Under the pieces are notes generated by a model. The model was given only the letters and a program-made list of their open reading frames with translations, was not told where the DNA came from and did no database searches. This document shows, in pieces, positions 43,486 to 51,786 of a stretch of 64,000 bases of DNA. The translations under genes and the position numbers were made by a program. Position 1 is the stretch's first letter, and every line of letters starts with the position of its first letter. Source of the DNA: Vicinamibacteria bacterium (GTDB taxonomy: Bacteria > Acidobacteriota > Vicinamibacteria > Fen-336); NCBI GenBank assembly GCA_025994075.1, contig JAMQGV010000024.1:310001-374000 (forward strand), written 5' to 3'.

Positions 43486-44349
43486 GTGACGCACGAAGCC
43501 CGGAAGCGCGGCGTGCAGCGGGTGCTGCTGGCGACGCTGCTGCTGAACGCGGTGGTCAGCGGCGCCAAGATCGTCGTCGGCACGGCCATCGGCTCGCTGG
43601 CGATGGTGGCCGACGGCTACCACTCGCTGCTCGACGGGTCGAACAACGTGATCGGGCTGGTGGTCACCCGCTTCGCGTACGCCCCGCCCGACCCCGGGCA
43701 CCCGTACGGCCACCGCAAGTTCGAGACCTCGGCGGCGCTGCTGCTCGGCCTCGGCCTGCTGACCCTCGCCTACCACGTGTTCGAGGGGGCGCTGGCCTCG
43801 TTCCAGAAGCCGAGCCTGCCCGAGATCACGCCGCTGTCGTGGGCGGTGATGTTCGGCACCCTGGCCGTCAACTTCTTCGTCGCCTGGTACGAGGCGCGCG
43901 AGGGGCGGCGGCTGCAGAGCGAGTACCTGCTCGCCGACGCCGCCCACACCCGCTCCGACGTCTACGTCACGCTCGGCGTGGTGGCCAGCTTCGCCGGCGC
44001 CCGCGCGGGCGTCACCTGGCTCGACCCGCTGGTCGCGACCGGCATCGCGGCGTTCATCGCCTGGCTGGCGGTCGGCATCGTGATCCGCGCCTTCCACGTC
44101 CTGACCGACCGCGCGGCGATCGAGCCGGAGGCGATCGCGGAGGTGGTCGCGAAGGTGCCCGGAGTGAAGCGCTGCGGCGAGGTCCGCACCCGCGGCGGCG
44201 ACGCGGTCTACGTCGACCTGGTCGCCCTGGTCGACGGCGGCATGCCGATGCGCGCGGCCCACGACGTCGCCGACCGCATCGAGCAGGCCCTGCACGCGGC
44301 CTTTCCGGCGGTGGTCGACGTGGTCGTCCACCTCGAACCAGCCGATTAG
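43486..44349 (+). CDS. Cation diffusion facilitator (zinc/iron/cobalt exporter)
   Basis: A 287-residue CDF transporter with six membrane helices and a C-terminal cytoplasmic metal-binding domain. The transport-site aspartates and histidines are in ADGYHSLLDGSNNVIGL (helix 2) and LADAAHTRSDVYVTLG (helix 5). HPYGHRKFETSAALLLGLGL is the conserved loop after helix 2. The ending VVDVVVHLEPAD is the usual CDF C-terminus. The HxxxD pattern (YHSLLD, AHTRSD) suggests Zn2+ or related divalent ions. The start is GTG 43486, 25 bases after the previous stop. Confidence 0.93.
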   Translation: MTHEARKRGVQRVLLATLLLNAVVSGAKIVVGTAIGSLAMVADGYHSLLDGSNNVIGLVVTRFAYAPPDPGHPYGHRKFETSAALLLGLGLLTLAYHVFEGALASFQKPSLPEITPLSWAVMFGTLAVNFFVAWYEAREGRRLQSEYLLADAAHTRSDVYVTLGVVASFAGARAGVTWLDPLVATGIAAFIAWLAVGIVIRAFHVLTDRAAIEPEAIAEVVAKVPGVKRCGEVRTRGGDAVYVDLVALVDGGMPMRAAHDVADRIEQALHAAFPAVVDVVVHLEPAD

Positions 44350-44394
44350 GCCGTCCGCCCTACAATGGGAGCGGACACAGGAGGAAACGAAATC

Positions 44395-44760
44395 GTGGCA
44401 CTGAAGGACCGCGTGAGCTATCTGAAGACCCCCGAGGAGGTCGACGCCTTCCTCGCCCAGCACCCGGTCGCGGCGCTGTTCAAGGTCGGCATGTGCCACA
44501 AGACGCAGGAGACGTTCACCCACGTGCAGCGCCACCTGGAGGCGCGCGAGGACCTGCCGCTCGGCATCATCCGCGTCATCGAGTGGCGCCCGGCCAGCAA
44601 CCACGTGGCCACGCTGACCGGCATCCAGCACGAGTCGCCGCAGTTCATCCTGTTCAAGGACGGCAAGGCGGTGTTCGACCGCGACAACTGGGACATCACC
44701 GACGCCGCCGTGGCCGAGGGGCTGACGGCGCTCCCCGCGTCGGCGGCCACCGCGAGCTAG
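44395..44760 (+). CDS. Monothiol bacilliredoxin-like protein (BrxC/YtxJ, DUF2847)
   Basis: A 121-residue thioredoxin-fold protein with the BrxC/YtxJ family pattern: ALFKVGMCHKTQETFTHVQR holds the single active-site cysteine, followed by VIEWRPASNHVATLTGIQHE and SPQFILFKDGKAVFDRDNWD. The family removes bacillithiol from S-bacillithiolated proteins in Firmicutes. GTG 44395 is chosen because GGAGG (about 44380-44384) sits at a proper distance; the ATG at 44365 lies upstream of it. No bacillithiol synthesis genes are in the window, so the in vivo thiol partner is open. Confidence 0.85.
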   Translation: MALKDRVSYLKTPEEVDAFLAQHPVAALFKVGMCHKTQETFTHVQRHLEAREDLPLGIIRVIEWRPASNHVATLTGIQHESPQFILFKDGKAVFDRDNWDITDAAVAEGLTALPASAATAS

Positions 44761-44774
44761 AGGCGAGGGCGGCG

Positions 44775-45095
44775 ATGGACGCGCCGTTCCCCGAGCCGGT
44801 CGAAGTCCGCCACGAGAAGGGCGCCCGCCGCCTGGTCGTGACCTGGGACGACGGCCACCTCTCGACCTACGCGCTCGACTACCTCCGCTCGTGGTGCCCG
44901 TGCGCGATGTGCCAGGGCCACGCGCCGACCGCGCGTTACCTCGACCTCGCGGGCCACGACCTCGGCTCGATCGACGGCATCGGCAACTACGCGCTGGGCC
45001 TCGTCTGGCAGGACGGCCACTCGACCGGCATCTACTCGTTCCGCCTGTTGCGCGGGCTGTGCCCGTGCGACGACTGCGGGGGCGAGAAGCGGTAG
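44775..45095 (+). CDS. DUF971 protein (gamma-butyrobetaine hydroxylase N-terminal-like)
   Basis: A 106-residue protein with the stand-alone DUF971 domain: LVVTWDDGHLSTYALDYLRS, the cysteine block WCPCAMCQGHAP, GIGNYALGLVWQDGHSTGIY followed by SFRLLRGLCPCDDCGG. The family occurs as the N-terminal domain of gamma-butyrobetaine hydroxylase and as small bacterial proteins linked to iron-sulfur assembly. The two CxC/CxxC pairs suggest metal binding. It follows the BrxC-like gene by 14 bases, so the two are probably co-transcribed. Confidence 0.9.
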   Translation: MDAPFPEPVEVRHEKGARRLVVTWDDGHLSTYALDYLRSWCPCAMCQGHAPTARYLDLAGHDLGSIDGIGNYALGLVWQDGHSTGIYSFRLLRGLCPCDDCGGEKR

Positions 45096-45102
45096 CCCCC
45101 GG

Positions 45103-46482
45103 CTACAGCTCCACCCGCTCGTCCATCTTCGGGACGCGGGTGGGGAAGCCGCGCTGGCCCGAGATGCGGGAGGCGAGGGCGAACGCCGCGTCCTCCTCGC
45201 CGTGGGTCAGGAACACGGCCTTCGGCGACTTCAGCTCCGAGAGCCAGCGCATCAGCTCGCCCGCGTCGGCGTGGCCCGAGAGGCCCTTGAGGTTGGCGAT
45301 CTCGGCCAGCACCGGCACGTCGCCCTTGTGGATGCGGACCACGCGGCGGCCGTCGAGCAGGGCGCGGCCCAGCGTCGTCGCCGCCTGATAGCCGGTGATC
45401 AGCAGCGTGTTCTCGGGCTGCGGCAGCCGCACCCGGCAGTGGTGCAGGATGCGGCCGCCGGCCAGCATCCCCGACGAGGACAGGATCACCGCCGGGCCCT
45501 TCAGCTCGTTGAGCTTCATCGACTCGTCTCTCGTGCGGTGGTGGAACACCCACTTGCCGTAGAGGAGCGAGCGGCCGCCGATGCCGTTGAGGTTCACGTT
45601 GTGGGCCTCGGGGTGGCGGGCGTAGATGCGGGTGGCGTCGACCGCCATCGGGCTGTCGAGGTGGACGGGGAACGGCCGCACCCGGCCCTCGGTCACGAGC
45701 TGGTCGAACAGGTAGATCATCTGCTGCGCGCGGCCGACGGCGAACGCCGGCACCAGCAGCACGCCGCCGCGCGCGAAGGTGCGCTTGAGCACGCCCTCGA
45801 GCTGGTCCAGCACCGAGGTCTCGGCGTGGGCGCGGTTGCCGTAGGTCGACTCGACCACCACGTAGTCGGCCTCGGGCGCCGGCGCCGGGTCCTTCGCCAG
45901 CACCGCGTCGTAGCGGCCGACGTCGCCGCTGAACACGATGCGGATTTCGCGCGCGCCGTCCTGCACCGTGACGTCCGCGGACGCCGCGCCCAGCAGGTGG
46001 CCGGCCTCGCGGTAGCGGAAGCGGATGCCGGGCGCCGCCTCGCGCTCCTCGCCGAGCGGCACCGCCTCGAACAGCTTCATCGCCGCCTCGACGTCCGCGT
46101 TGTCGAACAGCGGCAGCGCCGGCTTGTGCTTCGACAGCCCCTTGCGGTTGAGGTACTCGGCGTCCTCTTCCTGCAGGTGGGCCGCGTCCTTCAGCAGGAT
46201 CTCGGCCAGCTCGAGGGTCGGCGGCGTGCACCAGATCGTGCCGCGGAAGCCGAGCTTGACGAGCCGCGGCACGCGGCCGATGTGGTCGAGGTGGGTGTGG
46301 GTGAGCACGATCGAGTGCACCTTCGACGGCTGGAAGCGCGGCGGCTCCCAGTTGCGCAGGCGCAGCTCCTTCTCGCCCTGGAACATGCCGCTGTCGACCA
46401 GCACCTGCGAGGCTCCCGCCTCGAGCAGGTACTGCGAACCGGTGACCGTGCGCGCCGCGCCGAGGAAGCCGAGCGTTGCCAT
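45103..46482 (-). CDS. Metallo-beta-lactamase/beta-CASP RNase-like enzyme
   Basis: A 459-residue enzyme of the MBL fold with an inserted beta-CASP domain. The metal site is H62-x-H64-x-D66-H67 in VLTHTHLDHIGRVPRLVKLG, followed by EAGHLLGAASADV, IRIVFSGDVGRYDAVLAKDP, the beta-CASP ARGGVLLVPAFAVGRAQQM, AVILSSSGMLAGGRILHH and the final histidine in GLSGHADAGELMRWL. The family acts on RNA, with endonuclease or 5'-3' exonuclease activity, in the cytoplasm. No RNase J-type C-terminal domain is present. It converges with the DUF971 gene. Confidence 0.93.
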   Translation of the reverse strand: MATLGFLGAARTVTGSQYLLEAGASQVLVDSGMFQGEKELRLRNWEPPRFQPSKVHSIVLTHTHLDHIGRVPRLVKLGFRGTIWCTPPTLELAEILLKDAAHLQEEDAEYLNRKGLSKHKPALPLFDNADVEAAMKLFEAVPLGEEREAAPGIRFRYREAGHLLGAASADVTVQDGAREIRIVFSGDVGRYDAVLAKDPAPAPEADYVVVESTYGNRAHAETSVLDQLEGVLKRTFARGGVLLVPAFAVGRAQQMIYLFDQLVTEGRVRPFPVHLDSPMAVDATRIYARHPEAHNVNLNGIGGRSLLYGKWVFHHRTRDESMKLNELKGPAVILSSSGMLAGGRILHHCRVRLPQPENTLLITGYQAATTLGRALLDGRRVVRIHKGDVPVLAEIANLKGLSGHADAGELMRWLSELKSPKAVFLTHGEEDAAFALASRISGQRGFPTRVPKMDERVEL

Positions 46483-46510
46483 GGGGCGACTGTACACCGC
46501 GCGGCGCGGG

Positions 46511-48406
46511 TCAGGGCAGTTGCAGGCGGACGACGGCGGCGGAGACCGGCTCGTCGCCGGGCGTGTGGCGGCTGAAGCGCAGGCAGATCCAGTTCTCGCC
46601 CGCTCGCAGGAGGCCGGGGCCGGCGTCGATCGCGACGTCCTGCCACTCGGCCGACAACTCGGCCCGCGCCGCCTCGACGCCGTTGACCGCGACCACCATC
46701 GTCTGCGGCAGCAGCCGCCGCGGCGAGCGCGCCGTGACCGTGAGGCGCAGGTCGGGTGGCACGTCGAGGGGCGCACGCACGCAGGACTCCGGCGCCAGCG
46801 CCCAGCGGAACACGCGCCCGCCGTCGGAGCGCAGCTTCGAGAAGCCGCGCCACTCCGACGGCGGCAGCACCGAGAGGTCGAGCGTGCCCGACGCGTTCCA
46901 GTGGGTGTAGACGTACTCGCCGACGAGGACCTTGTATGCGAACGCGCGGCCGCGGTCGCCGAAGGCCGCGCCCAGCGCGCCCGACGCGATCCGGTGCAGC
47001 AGCCGCGCGTGGTCGGCGGCGACCCGCGCGAGCGGGGCCTCGCCGGGATAGAGGCGGGCGCGGAAGTGGGTGACGAGTCCGGCATTCCACGCCACCAGCA
47101 GGCCGAGGGCCGCCGCCGTCACGAGCCGCGGCCGGCGCGCGATCGCCCGCTCCGCCGCGGCGAGCACGACCGCCATGCCCCACGCCGCCCACGGCCAGGC
47201 GACGTCGAAGCGGCGGTGGCCGTAGGCGTCCGAGCCGGTCCAGTCGACCACGCTGCCGTTGACCCACGCCGTCGCGGCGACTGCCAGCAGCCCCCCCGCG
47301 ACGACCGTCCGCTGCTCGGGCACGCGCAGCAGCGGCAGTAGCCCGAGCAGCCCCAGCGCGACCGCGGGCGACCAGGTCAGCAGGCCGTGGTTGGCCGAGA
47401 CGAGCACGTCGACGAGGCGCGGCGCGGTCCAGTCGAAGAAGCCCGCGCCCTGCGGCAGCGCCAGCGGCGCGCCGAACAGCGCCTGCCAGGCGAGCAGTTG
47501 CGGCACGAGCGCGGCGCAGCCCGCGGCGGCTCCCGCGAGAAGGTGGCCGGCGCGCAGCCGGCCCGCGCGCGCCTCGCGCACGAAGAGCGGCAGCGCCGAG
47601 AGCGCCAGCACCAGCGCCTGCCAGCGCATCAGCGCGCACAGCCCGATCGCGGCGCCGAGCGCCACCCAGCCTCCGGCCGACGGTGCCCGCTCCAGCCGTC
47701 GCACCGCGAGCAGGGCCAGCGTCGCGAAGGCGAAGGCCAGCCCGTGCGACATGGTCGGCACGACCAGCGCGTAGTAGAGCAGCGGGGAAGCGGCCAGCGT
47801 GCCGACGACCGCGAGCGCCGCCAGGCCGCGCCCGCGCTCCGCGGCCAGATCGCGTCCCAGCGCCATGGCCGCGAGCAGCACCAGCAGCAGCGTGCCGAGC
47901 CCGGCGGCGCGCAGGTAGGGCGCTCCGTAGCCCTCGCGGTCCCAGCCGCCGCCGAAGAAGGCGCGGTCGAGCTCGACGTAGAGCCGGGCGTAGCCGACGA
48001 ACGGGGCCCACACCAGGGCCGGCCCGACCGGGTGCGGGTTCTCCATCAGGCCGGTCGCGGTGTCGCGGGCGTGCTCGAAGCCCCAGGTGTCGTACTCGTT
48101 GCGGAAGTCGAGGTTTCCGTCCCACGCCGCCGAGCGCAGCCAGACGTAGTACGACGGCGAGTCGGCGCGGAACTCGGGAGCTGCTGCGGCGAAGGCGGCG
48201 AGCGCCAGCGCCGCGGCGAGCGGGGCCCGCGGCAGCGGCGCGCCCTGGCGCCGCAGGAGCAGCGCGCCGAGCCCGGCCAGCAGCAGTCCTGGCAGCAGCG
48301 CGGCGCCGCGCCGCGGGTCGAGCGCGGCGACGAGCAGCAGTCCGAGACCGGCGACGAGCAGGGCAGGGGGCATCGGGCGCGCTAGCCTCGCACGAAGCGC
48401 GCGCAT
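46511..48406 (-). CDS. Large polytopic membrane protein (glycosyltransferase-C-like)
   Basis: A protein of about 631 residues. About ten to twelve hydrophobic segments occupy residues 1-420. The early extracytoplasmic loop holds APEFRADSPSYYVWLRSAAW, the DSxxY type of motif seen near the catalytic Asp of GT-C transferases. The last ~170 residues form a soluble C-terminal domain (LDVPPDLRLTVTARSPRRLL, AGENWICLRFSRHTPGDEPV), a carbohydrate-binding-like beta domain. Starts at ATG 48406 or ATG 48373 are both possible. It is divergent from the polyamine locus with only 22 bases between starts, and its layout resembles the membrane gene inside that locus (51783). Substrate is unknown. Confidence 0.75.
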   Translation of the reverse strand: MRALRARLARPMPPALLVAGLGLLLVAALDPRRGAALLPGLLLAGLGALLLRRQGAPLPRAPLAAALALAAFAAAAPEFRADSPSYYVWLRSAAWDGNLDFRNEYDTWGFEHARDTATGLMENPHPVGPALVWAPFVGYARLYVELDRAFFGGGWDREGYGAPYLRAAGLGTLLLVLLAAMALGRDLAAERGRGLAALAVVGTLAASPLLYYALVVPTMSHGLAFAFATLALLAVRRLERAPSAGGWVALGAAIGLCALMRWQALVLALSALPLFVREARAGRLRAGHLLAGAAAGCAALVPQLLAWQALFGAPLALPQGAGFFDWTAPRLVDVLVSANHGLLTWSPAVALGLLGLLPLLRVPEQRTVVAGGLLAVAATAWVNGSVVDWTGSDAYGHRRFDVAWPWAAWGMAVVLAAAERAIARRPRLVTAAALGLLVAWNAGLVTHFRARLYPGEAPLARVAADHARLLHRIASGALGAAFGDRGRAFAYKVLVGEYVYTHWNASGTLDLSVLPPSEWRGFSKLRSDGGRVFRWALAPESCVRAPLDVPPDLRLTVTARSPRRLLPQTMVVAVNGVEAARAELSAEWQDVAIDAGPGLLRAGENWICLRFSRHTPGDEPVSAAVVRLQLP

Positions 48407-48428
48407 ACTTGAAGCCCGGGAGGACACC

Positions 48429-49829
48429 GTGGCCCGAACCCGCCGAACCTCCGCCCGACCGCCCGCCGCTCCCGCGCCCCGCGGCCGGATGACGACGAAG
48501 CAGCTCGTCGAGGAGAGCCGCCGCTGGCTGGGCATCATCAACGCCCACCACCTCAACGAGTACAAGAAGCGGAAGATCGTCGCCGACACGGTCGAGAACT
48601 TCCGCAGCTACTACAACCGGGGCTACCTCGACTACCGCAAGTCCGTGACCGAAGGCGGCGAGTTCGCGGCCATCGAGTGGAGCGGCCGCGGCTCGGTGTT
48701 CGAGGACGTCACCGGCCGCCGTTTCGTCGATTGCCTCGGCGGCTACGGCATCTACTCCGCGGGCATCAACCACCCGAAGATCGTGCGGGCGGTGAAGAGC
48801 CAGCTCGAGCGCATGCCGCTGTCGTCGCAGGAGCTGCTCGACCCGCTGCGCGGCGCGCTGGCCGAGCTGCTCGGCGAACTGGCGCCCGGCGACCTGCAGA
48901 AGTGCTTCTTCATCTCGAACGGGACCGACGCCATCGAGGGGGCGATGAAGCTGGCCCGGCTCTACACGGGCAAGCCCGGCTTCGTCTCCGCGGTGCGCGG
49001 CTTCCACGGCAAGTCCTACGGTTCGCTGTCGCTGATGGGCAAGGCCGAGTACCGGCTGCCGTTCGAGCCGATGCTGCAGGACGTCTACTTCGTGCCTTTC
49101 GGCGACGCCCCGGCGATCGACGCCGAGCTGCGCAAGGCGGAGGCCGTCGGCCAGCAGATCGCGGGCGTGATCCTGGAGCCGGTGCAGGGCGAAGCCGGGG
49201 CCATCGTGCCGCCCGACGACTACTGGCCCGCGGTGCGCGAGATCTGCACCCGCCACGGCGTGCTGCTGATCGCGGACGAGGTCCAGACCGGGATGGGCCG
49301 CACCGGGAAGATGTTCGCGCTCGAGCACTGGGACGTGGCGCCCGACATCCTGTGCCTGGGCAAGGCGCTGGGCGGCGGCGTGATGCCGCTGTCGGCGTTC
49401 CTGTCGACGCCCGAGATCTGGAAGAAGCTGGAGGAGAACCCGTTCATCCACTCCTCGACCTTCGGCGGCAACCCGCTCGCCTGCGCGGCCGGCATCGCGG
49501 CCGTCAACGTGACACTCGAGGAGGACCTGCCGGGGCAGGCCGCGGCGACGGGCGCCTACCTGCTCGGCGAGCTGAAGGAGCTCCAGAAACGGTATCCGGA
49601 CCACCTGCTGGAGGCGCGCGGGCTGGGCCTGCTGATCGGCCTCGAGTTCGTCGACACCGAGTTCGGCTACGCGGTGGCGGCGGGGCTCTTCAAGCGCGGC
49701 GTGCTGGTCGCCGGCACCCTGCTCTCGGCCCGCACCCTGCGCATCGAGCCCGCGCTCGCGATCCCCCGCGCGCTGGTCGACGAGGTGCTCGAGAAGCTCG
49801 ACGACACCCTGCGCGAGCTGACCGAGTAG
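48429..49829 (+). CDS. Class III aminotransferase (putrescine aminotransferase-like)
   Basis: A 466-residue PLP enzyme of class III. The PLP lysine K312 is in PDILCLGKALGGGVMPLSAF, with the aspartate in LLIADEVQTGMGRTGKMF; other motifs are FFISNGTDAIEGAMKLARLY, VILEPVQGEAGAIVPPDDYW and SSTFGGNPLACAAGIAA. The N-terminal INAHHLNEYKKRKIVADTVE segment is typical of putrescine aminotransferase (PatA/YgjG). Its place just before potA-potB-potCD supports a role in putrescine or related amine breakdown to 4-aminobutanal. The GTG start follows GGGAGGAC. Confidence 0.88.
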   Translation: MARTRRTSARPPAAPAPRGRMTTKQLVEESRRWLGIINAHHLNEYKKRKIVADTVENFRSYYNRGYLDYRKSVTEGGEFAAIEWSGRGSVFEDVTGRRFVDCLGGYGIYSAGINHPKIVRAVKSQLERMPLSSQELLDPLRGALAELLGELAPGDLQKCFFISNGTDAIEGAMKLARLYTGKPGFVSAVRGFHGKSYGSLSLMGKAEYRLPFEPMLQDVYFVPFGDAPAIDAELRKAEAVGQQIAGVILEPVQGEAGAIVPPDDYWPAVREICTRHGVLLIADEVQTGMGRTGKMFALEHWDVAPDILCLGKALGGGVMPLSAFLSTPEIWKKLEENPFIHSSTFGGNPLACAAGIAAVNVTLEEDLPGQAAATGAYLLGELKELQKRYPDHLLEARGLGLLIGLEFVDTEFGYAVAAGLFKRGVLVAGTLLSARTLRIEPALAIPRALVDEVLEKLDDTLRELTE

Positions 49830-49871
49830 CCCCCAAACCCCGGAGCGCGAGGGCATACTCCGCGCGAGTCC

Positions 49872-50945
49872 ATGCGCGGGGCGATCCGGGTCGAGGGGGT
49901 CGGCAAGAGCTTCGGCGCGACCGAAGCCGTGCGCGACGTGTCGCTCGAGGTGGCGCCCGGCGAGTTCGTCACCCTGCTCGGCCCGTCCGGCTGCGGCAAG
50001 ACGACGCTGCTGCGGCTGCTGGCGGGCTTCGAGACGCCCGACGCGGGCCGGCTGCTGATCTCCGGGCGCGACGTCGCCGGCCTGCCGCCGCACCGGCGCC
50101 CGGTCAACACCGTGTTCCAGCACTACGCGCTGTTCCCGCACCAGGACGTCGCGGGCAACGTCGCCTTCGGCCTGCGCATGCAGAAGCGGCCGGCCGCGGA
50201 AGTGCGCGAGCGGGTGGCGCGGGCGCTCGAGCTGGTCCAGCTCGCGGGCTTCGAGTCGCGCCGGGTGGACGAGCTGTCGGGCGGCCAGAAGCAGCGGGTG
50301 GCGCTGGCCCGGGCGCTGGTGCTGGAGCCCGAGGTGCTGCTGCTCGACGAGCCGCTGGCGGCGCTCGACGCCAAGCTGCGGGCGCAGATGCAGGTCGAAC
50401 TCAAGAACCTGCAGGAGCGGCTGCGGATGACCTTCGTGTTCGTCACCCACGACCGCGACGAGGCGCTGATCATGAGCGACCGGGTGGCGGTGATGAACGC
50501 CGGCCGCGTCGAGCAGCACGGCACCCCCGACGCGCTCTACGACCGCCCGCGGACCCGCTTCGTCGCCGACTTCCTCGGCATGCGCAACCTGCTGCGGGCC
50601 CGGGTCGAGGCGGTCGAGGCCGGCCTCGCCCGCCTCGCCTGCGGCGAGCTGCGCTTCGCGGCCCGCGACGACGGCGGCTACCGCGCGGGCGAAGAGGCCT
50701 GGGTCGGCGTGCGCCCCGAGCGGGTGCGGCTGCTGGCGGCGGACGCCGCCGAGCCGGACGCCCACGACGGCGTCGTCGAGGACGAGATCTACCTCGGCGA
50801 CCGTACCGACTGGGTCGTGCGCGCCGCAGGGACCGCGATCGTCGCAGCCGAGTCGGCGCGCGGGGCGCAGCCGCGCGGCCGCGGGGAGAAGGTGCGCCTG
50901 GCGCTGCCCCCCGAGGCGGTGCTGCGGCTCGAAGACGGGGCGTGA
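49872..50945 (+). CDS. potA: Polyamine ABC transporter ATP-binding protein PotA
   Basis: A 357-residue ATPase of the PotA type. Walker A is GPSGCGKTTLLRLLAGFE, the Q-loop FQHYALFPHQDVAGNVAFGL, the signature LSGGQKQRVALARALVLEPE and Walker B LLLDEPLAALDAKLRAQMQ; the switch histidine is in FVFVTHDRDEALIMSD. A TOBE-type domain follows (residues about 250-357). ATG 49872 is 42 bases after the aminotransferase stop, and potB follows one base after its own stop. It should power import of spermidine/putrescine-type polyamines. Confidence 0.95.
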   Translation: MRGAIRVEGVGKSFGATEAVRDVSLEVAPGEFVTLLGPSGCGKTTLLRLLAGFETPDAGRLLISGRDVAGLPPHRRPVNTVFQHYALFPHQDVAGNVAFGLRMQKRPAAEVRERVARALELVQLAGFESRRVDELSGGQKQRVALARALVLEPEVLLLDEPLAALDAKLRAQMQVELKNLQERLRMTFVFVTHDRDEALIMSDRVAVMNAGRVEQHGTPDALYDRPRTRFVADFLGMRNLLRARVEAVEAGLARLACGELRFAARDDGGYRAGEEAWVGVRPERVRLLAADAAEPDAHDGVVEDEIYLGDRTDWVVRAAGTAIVAAESARGAQPRGRGEKVRLALPPEAVLRLEDGA

Positions 50946-50946
50946 C

Positions 50947-51786
50947 GTGAGCGCGCGGCGACAGGCGCTGCTGCTGCTGGCCCCGGCGGCGCTGACCCTG
51001 CTCGTGCTGTTCGCCGTGCCGCAGGCGCTGATGTTCGAGGCCTCGCTCGGGCGCCGCTCGGCCTACGGCGGGATCGTGCACGAGTGGAGCCTCGCCAACT
51101 ACGCCCGCGCGCTGGAGCCGCTCTACCTCGGCATCTTCGCGCGCAGCGTGGGCCTCGCCGCGCTGACCACCGCGCTGTGCCTCGCGCTCGCCTGGCCGGT
51201 CGCCTGGTGGATCGCCTTCCGCGTGCCGCAGCGCCACAAGAGCGCGCTGCTGGTGCTGCTGGTGCTGCCGTTCTGGACCTCGTTCCTGGTCCGCATGTAC
51301 GCCTGGATCGTGCTGCTGCGCACGGAGGGCGTGATCAACGCCGCGCTCGCCGCCGTCGGCCTGCCGGCGTTCGACCTGCTCTACAACGACCTCGCGGTGC
51401 TGATCGGCCAGGTCTACGGCGAGCTGCCGTTCATGGCGCTGCCGCTCTACGCCTCGATGGAGAAGCTGGACCGCCGGCTGCTGGAGGCGGCCGCCGACCT
51501 CGGCGCCTCGCCGCTGCGCCGGCTGCGCGAGGTCGCGCTGCCGCTGACGCTGCCCGGGATCGCCGCCGGCGGCGTGCTGGTGTTCATTCCCTCGCTCGGC
51601 GCCTACCTGGCGCCCGACCTGCTGGGCGGCGCCAAAGGCGTGTACGTCGGCAACCTCGTGCAGGCGCAGTTCGCGGTCGCCCGCGACGCTCCGTTCGGTG
51701 CCGCGCTCTCCTTCGTGCTGGCGTTGCTGGTGCTCGTCGCGGTCGCCGCGGCGCGCCGGCCGCTGGCCGCGGCCCGCGCGCTTTGA
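50947..51786 (+). CDS. potB: Polyamine ABC transporter permease PotB
   Basis: A 279-residue permease with six membrane helices. Characteristic are the N-terminal LLLLAPAALTLLVLFAVPQA, the conserved KSALLVLLVLPFWTSFLVRM and the coupling loop EAAADLGASPLRRLREVALP, followed by IPSLGAYLAPDLLGG and the end VLALLVLVAVAAARRP. It starts at GTG one base after potA. Its TGA (51784-51786) overlaps the TTG start of the next gene (TTGA). Confidence 0.93.
   Translation: MSARRQALLLLAPAALTLLVLFAVPQALMFEASLGRRSAYGGIVHEWSLANYARALEPLYLGIFARSVGLAALTTALCLALAWPVAWWIAFRVPQRHKSALLVLLVLPFWTSFLVRMYAWIVLLRTEGVINAALAAVGLPAFDLLYNDLAVLIGQVYGELPFMALPLYASMEKLDRRLLEAAADLGASPLRRLREVALPLTLPGIAAGGVLVFIPSLGAYLAPDLLGGAKGVYVGNLVQAQFAVARDAPFGAALSFVLALLVLVAVAAARRPLAAARAL

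Noticed and set aside
46191..50765. 1524-codon minus-strand frame across several genes
   Set aside because: It crosses three genuine genes and has Arg/Gly/Ala-rich content; it is a shadow frame.
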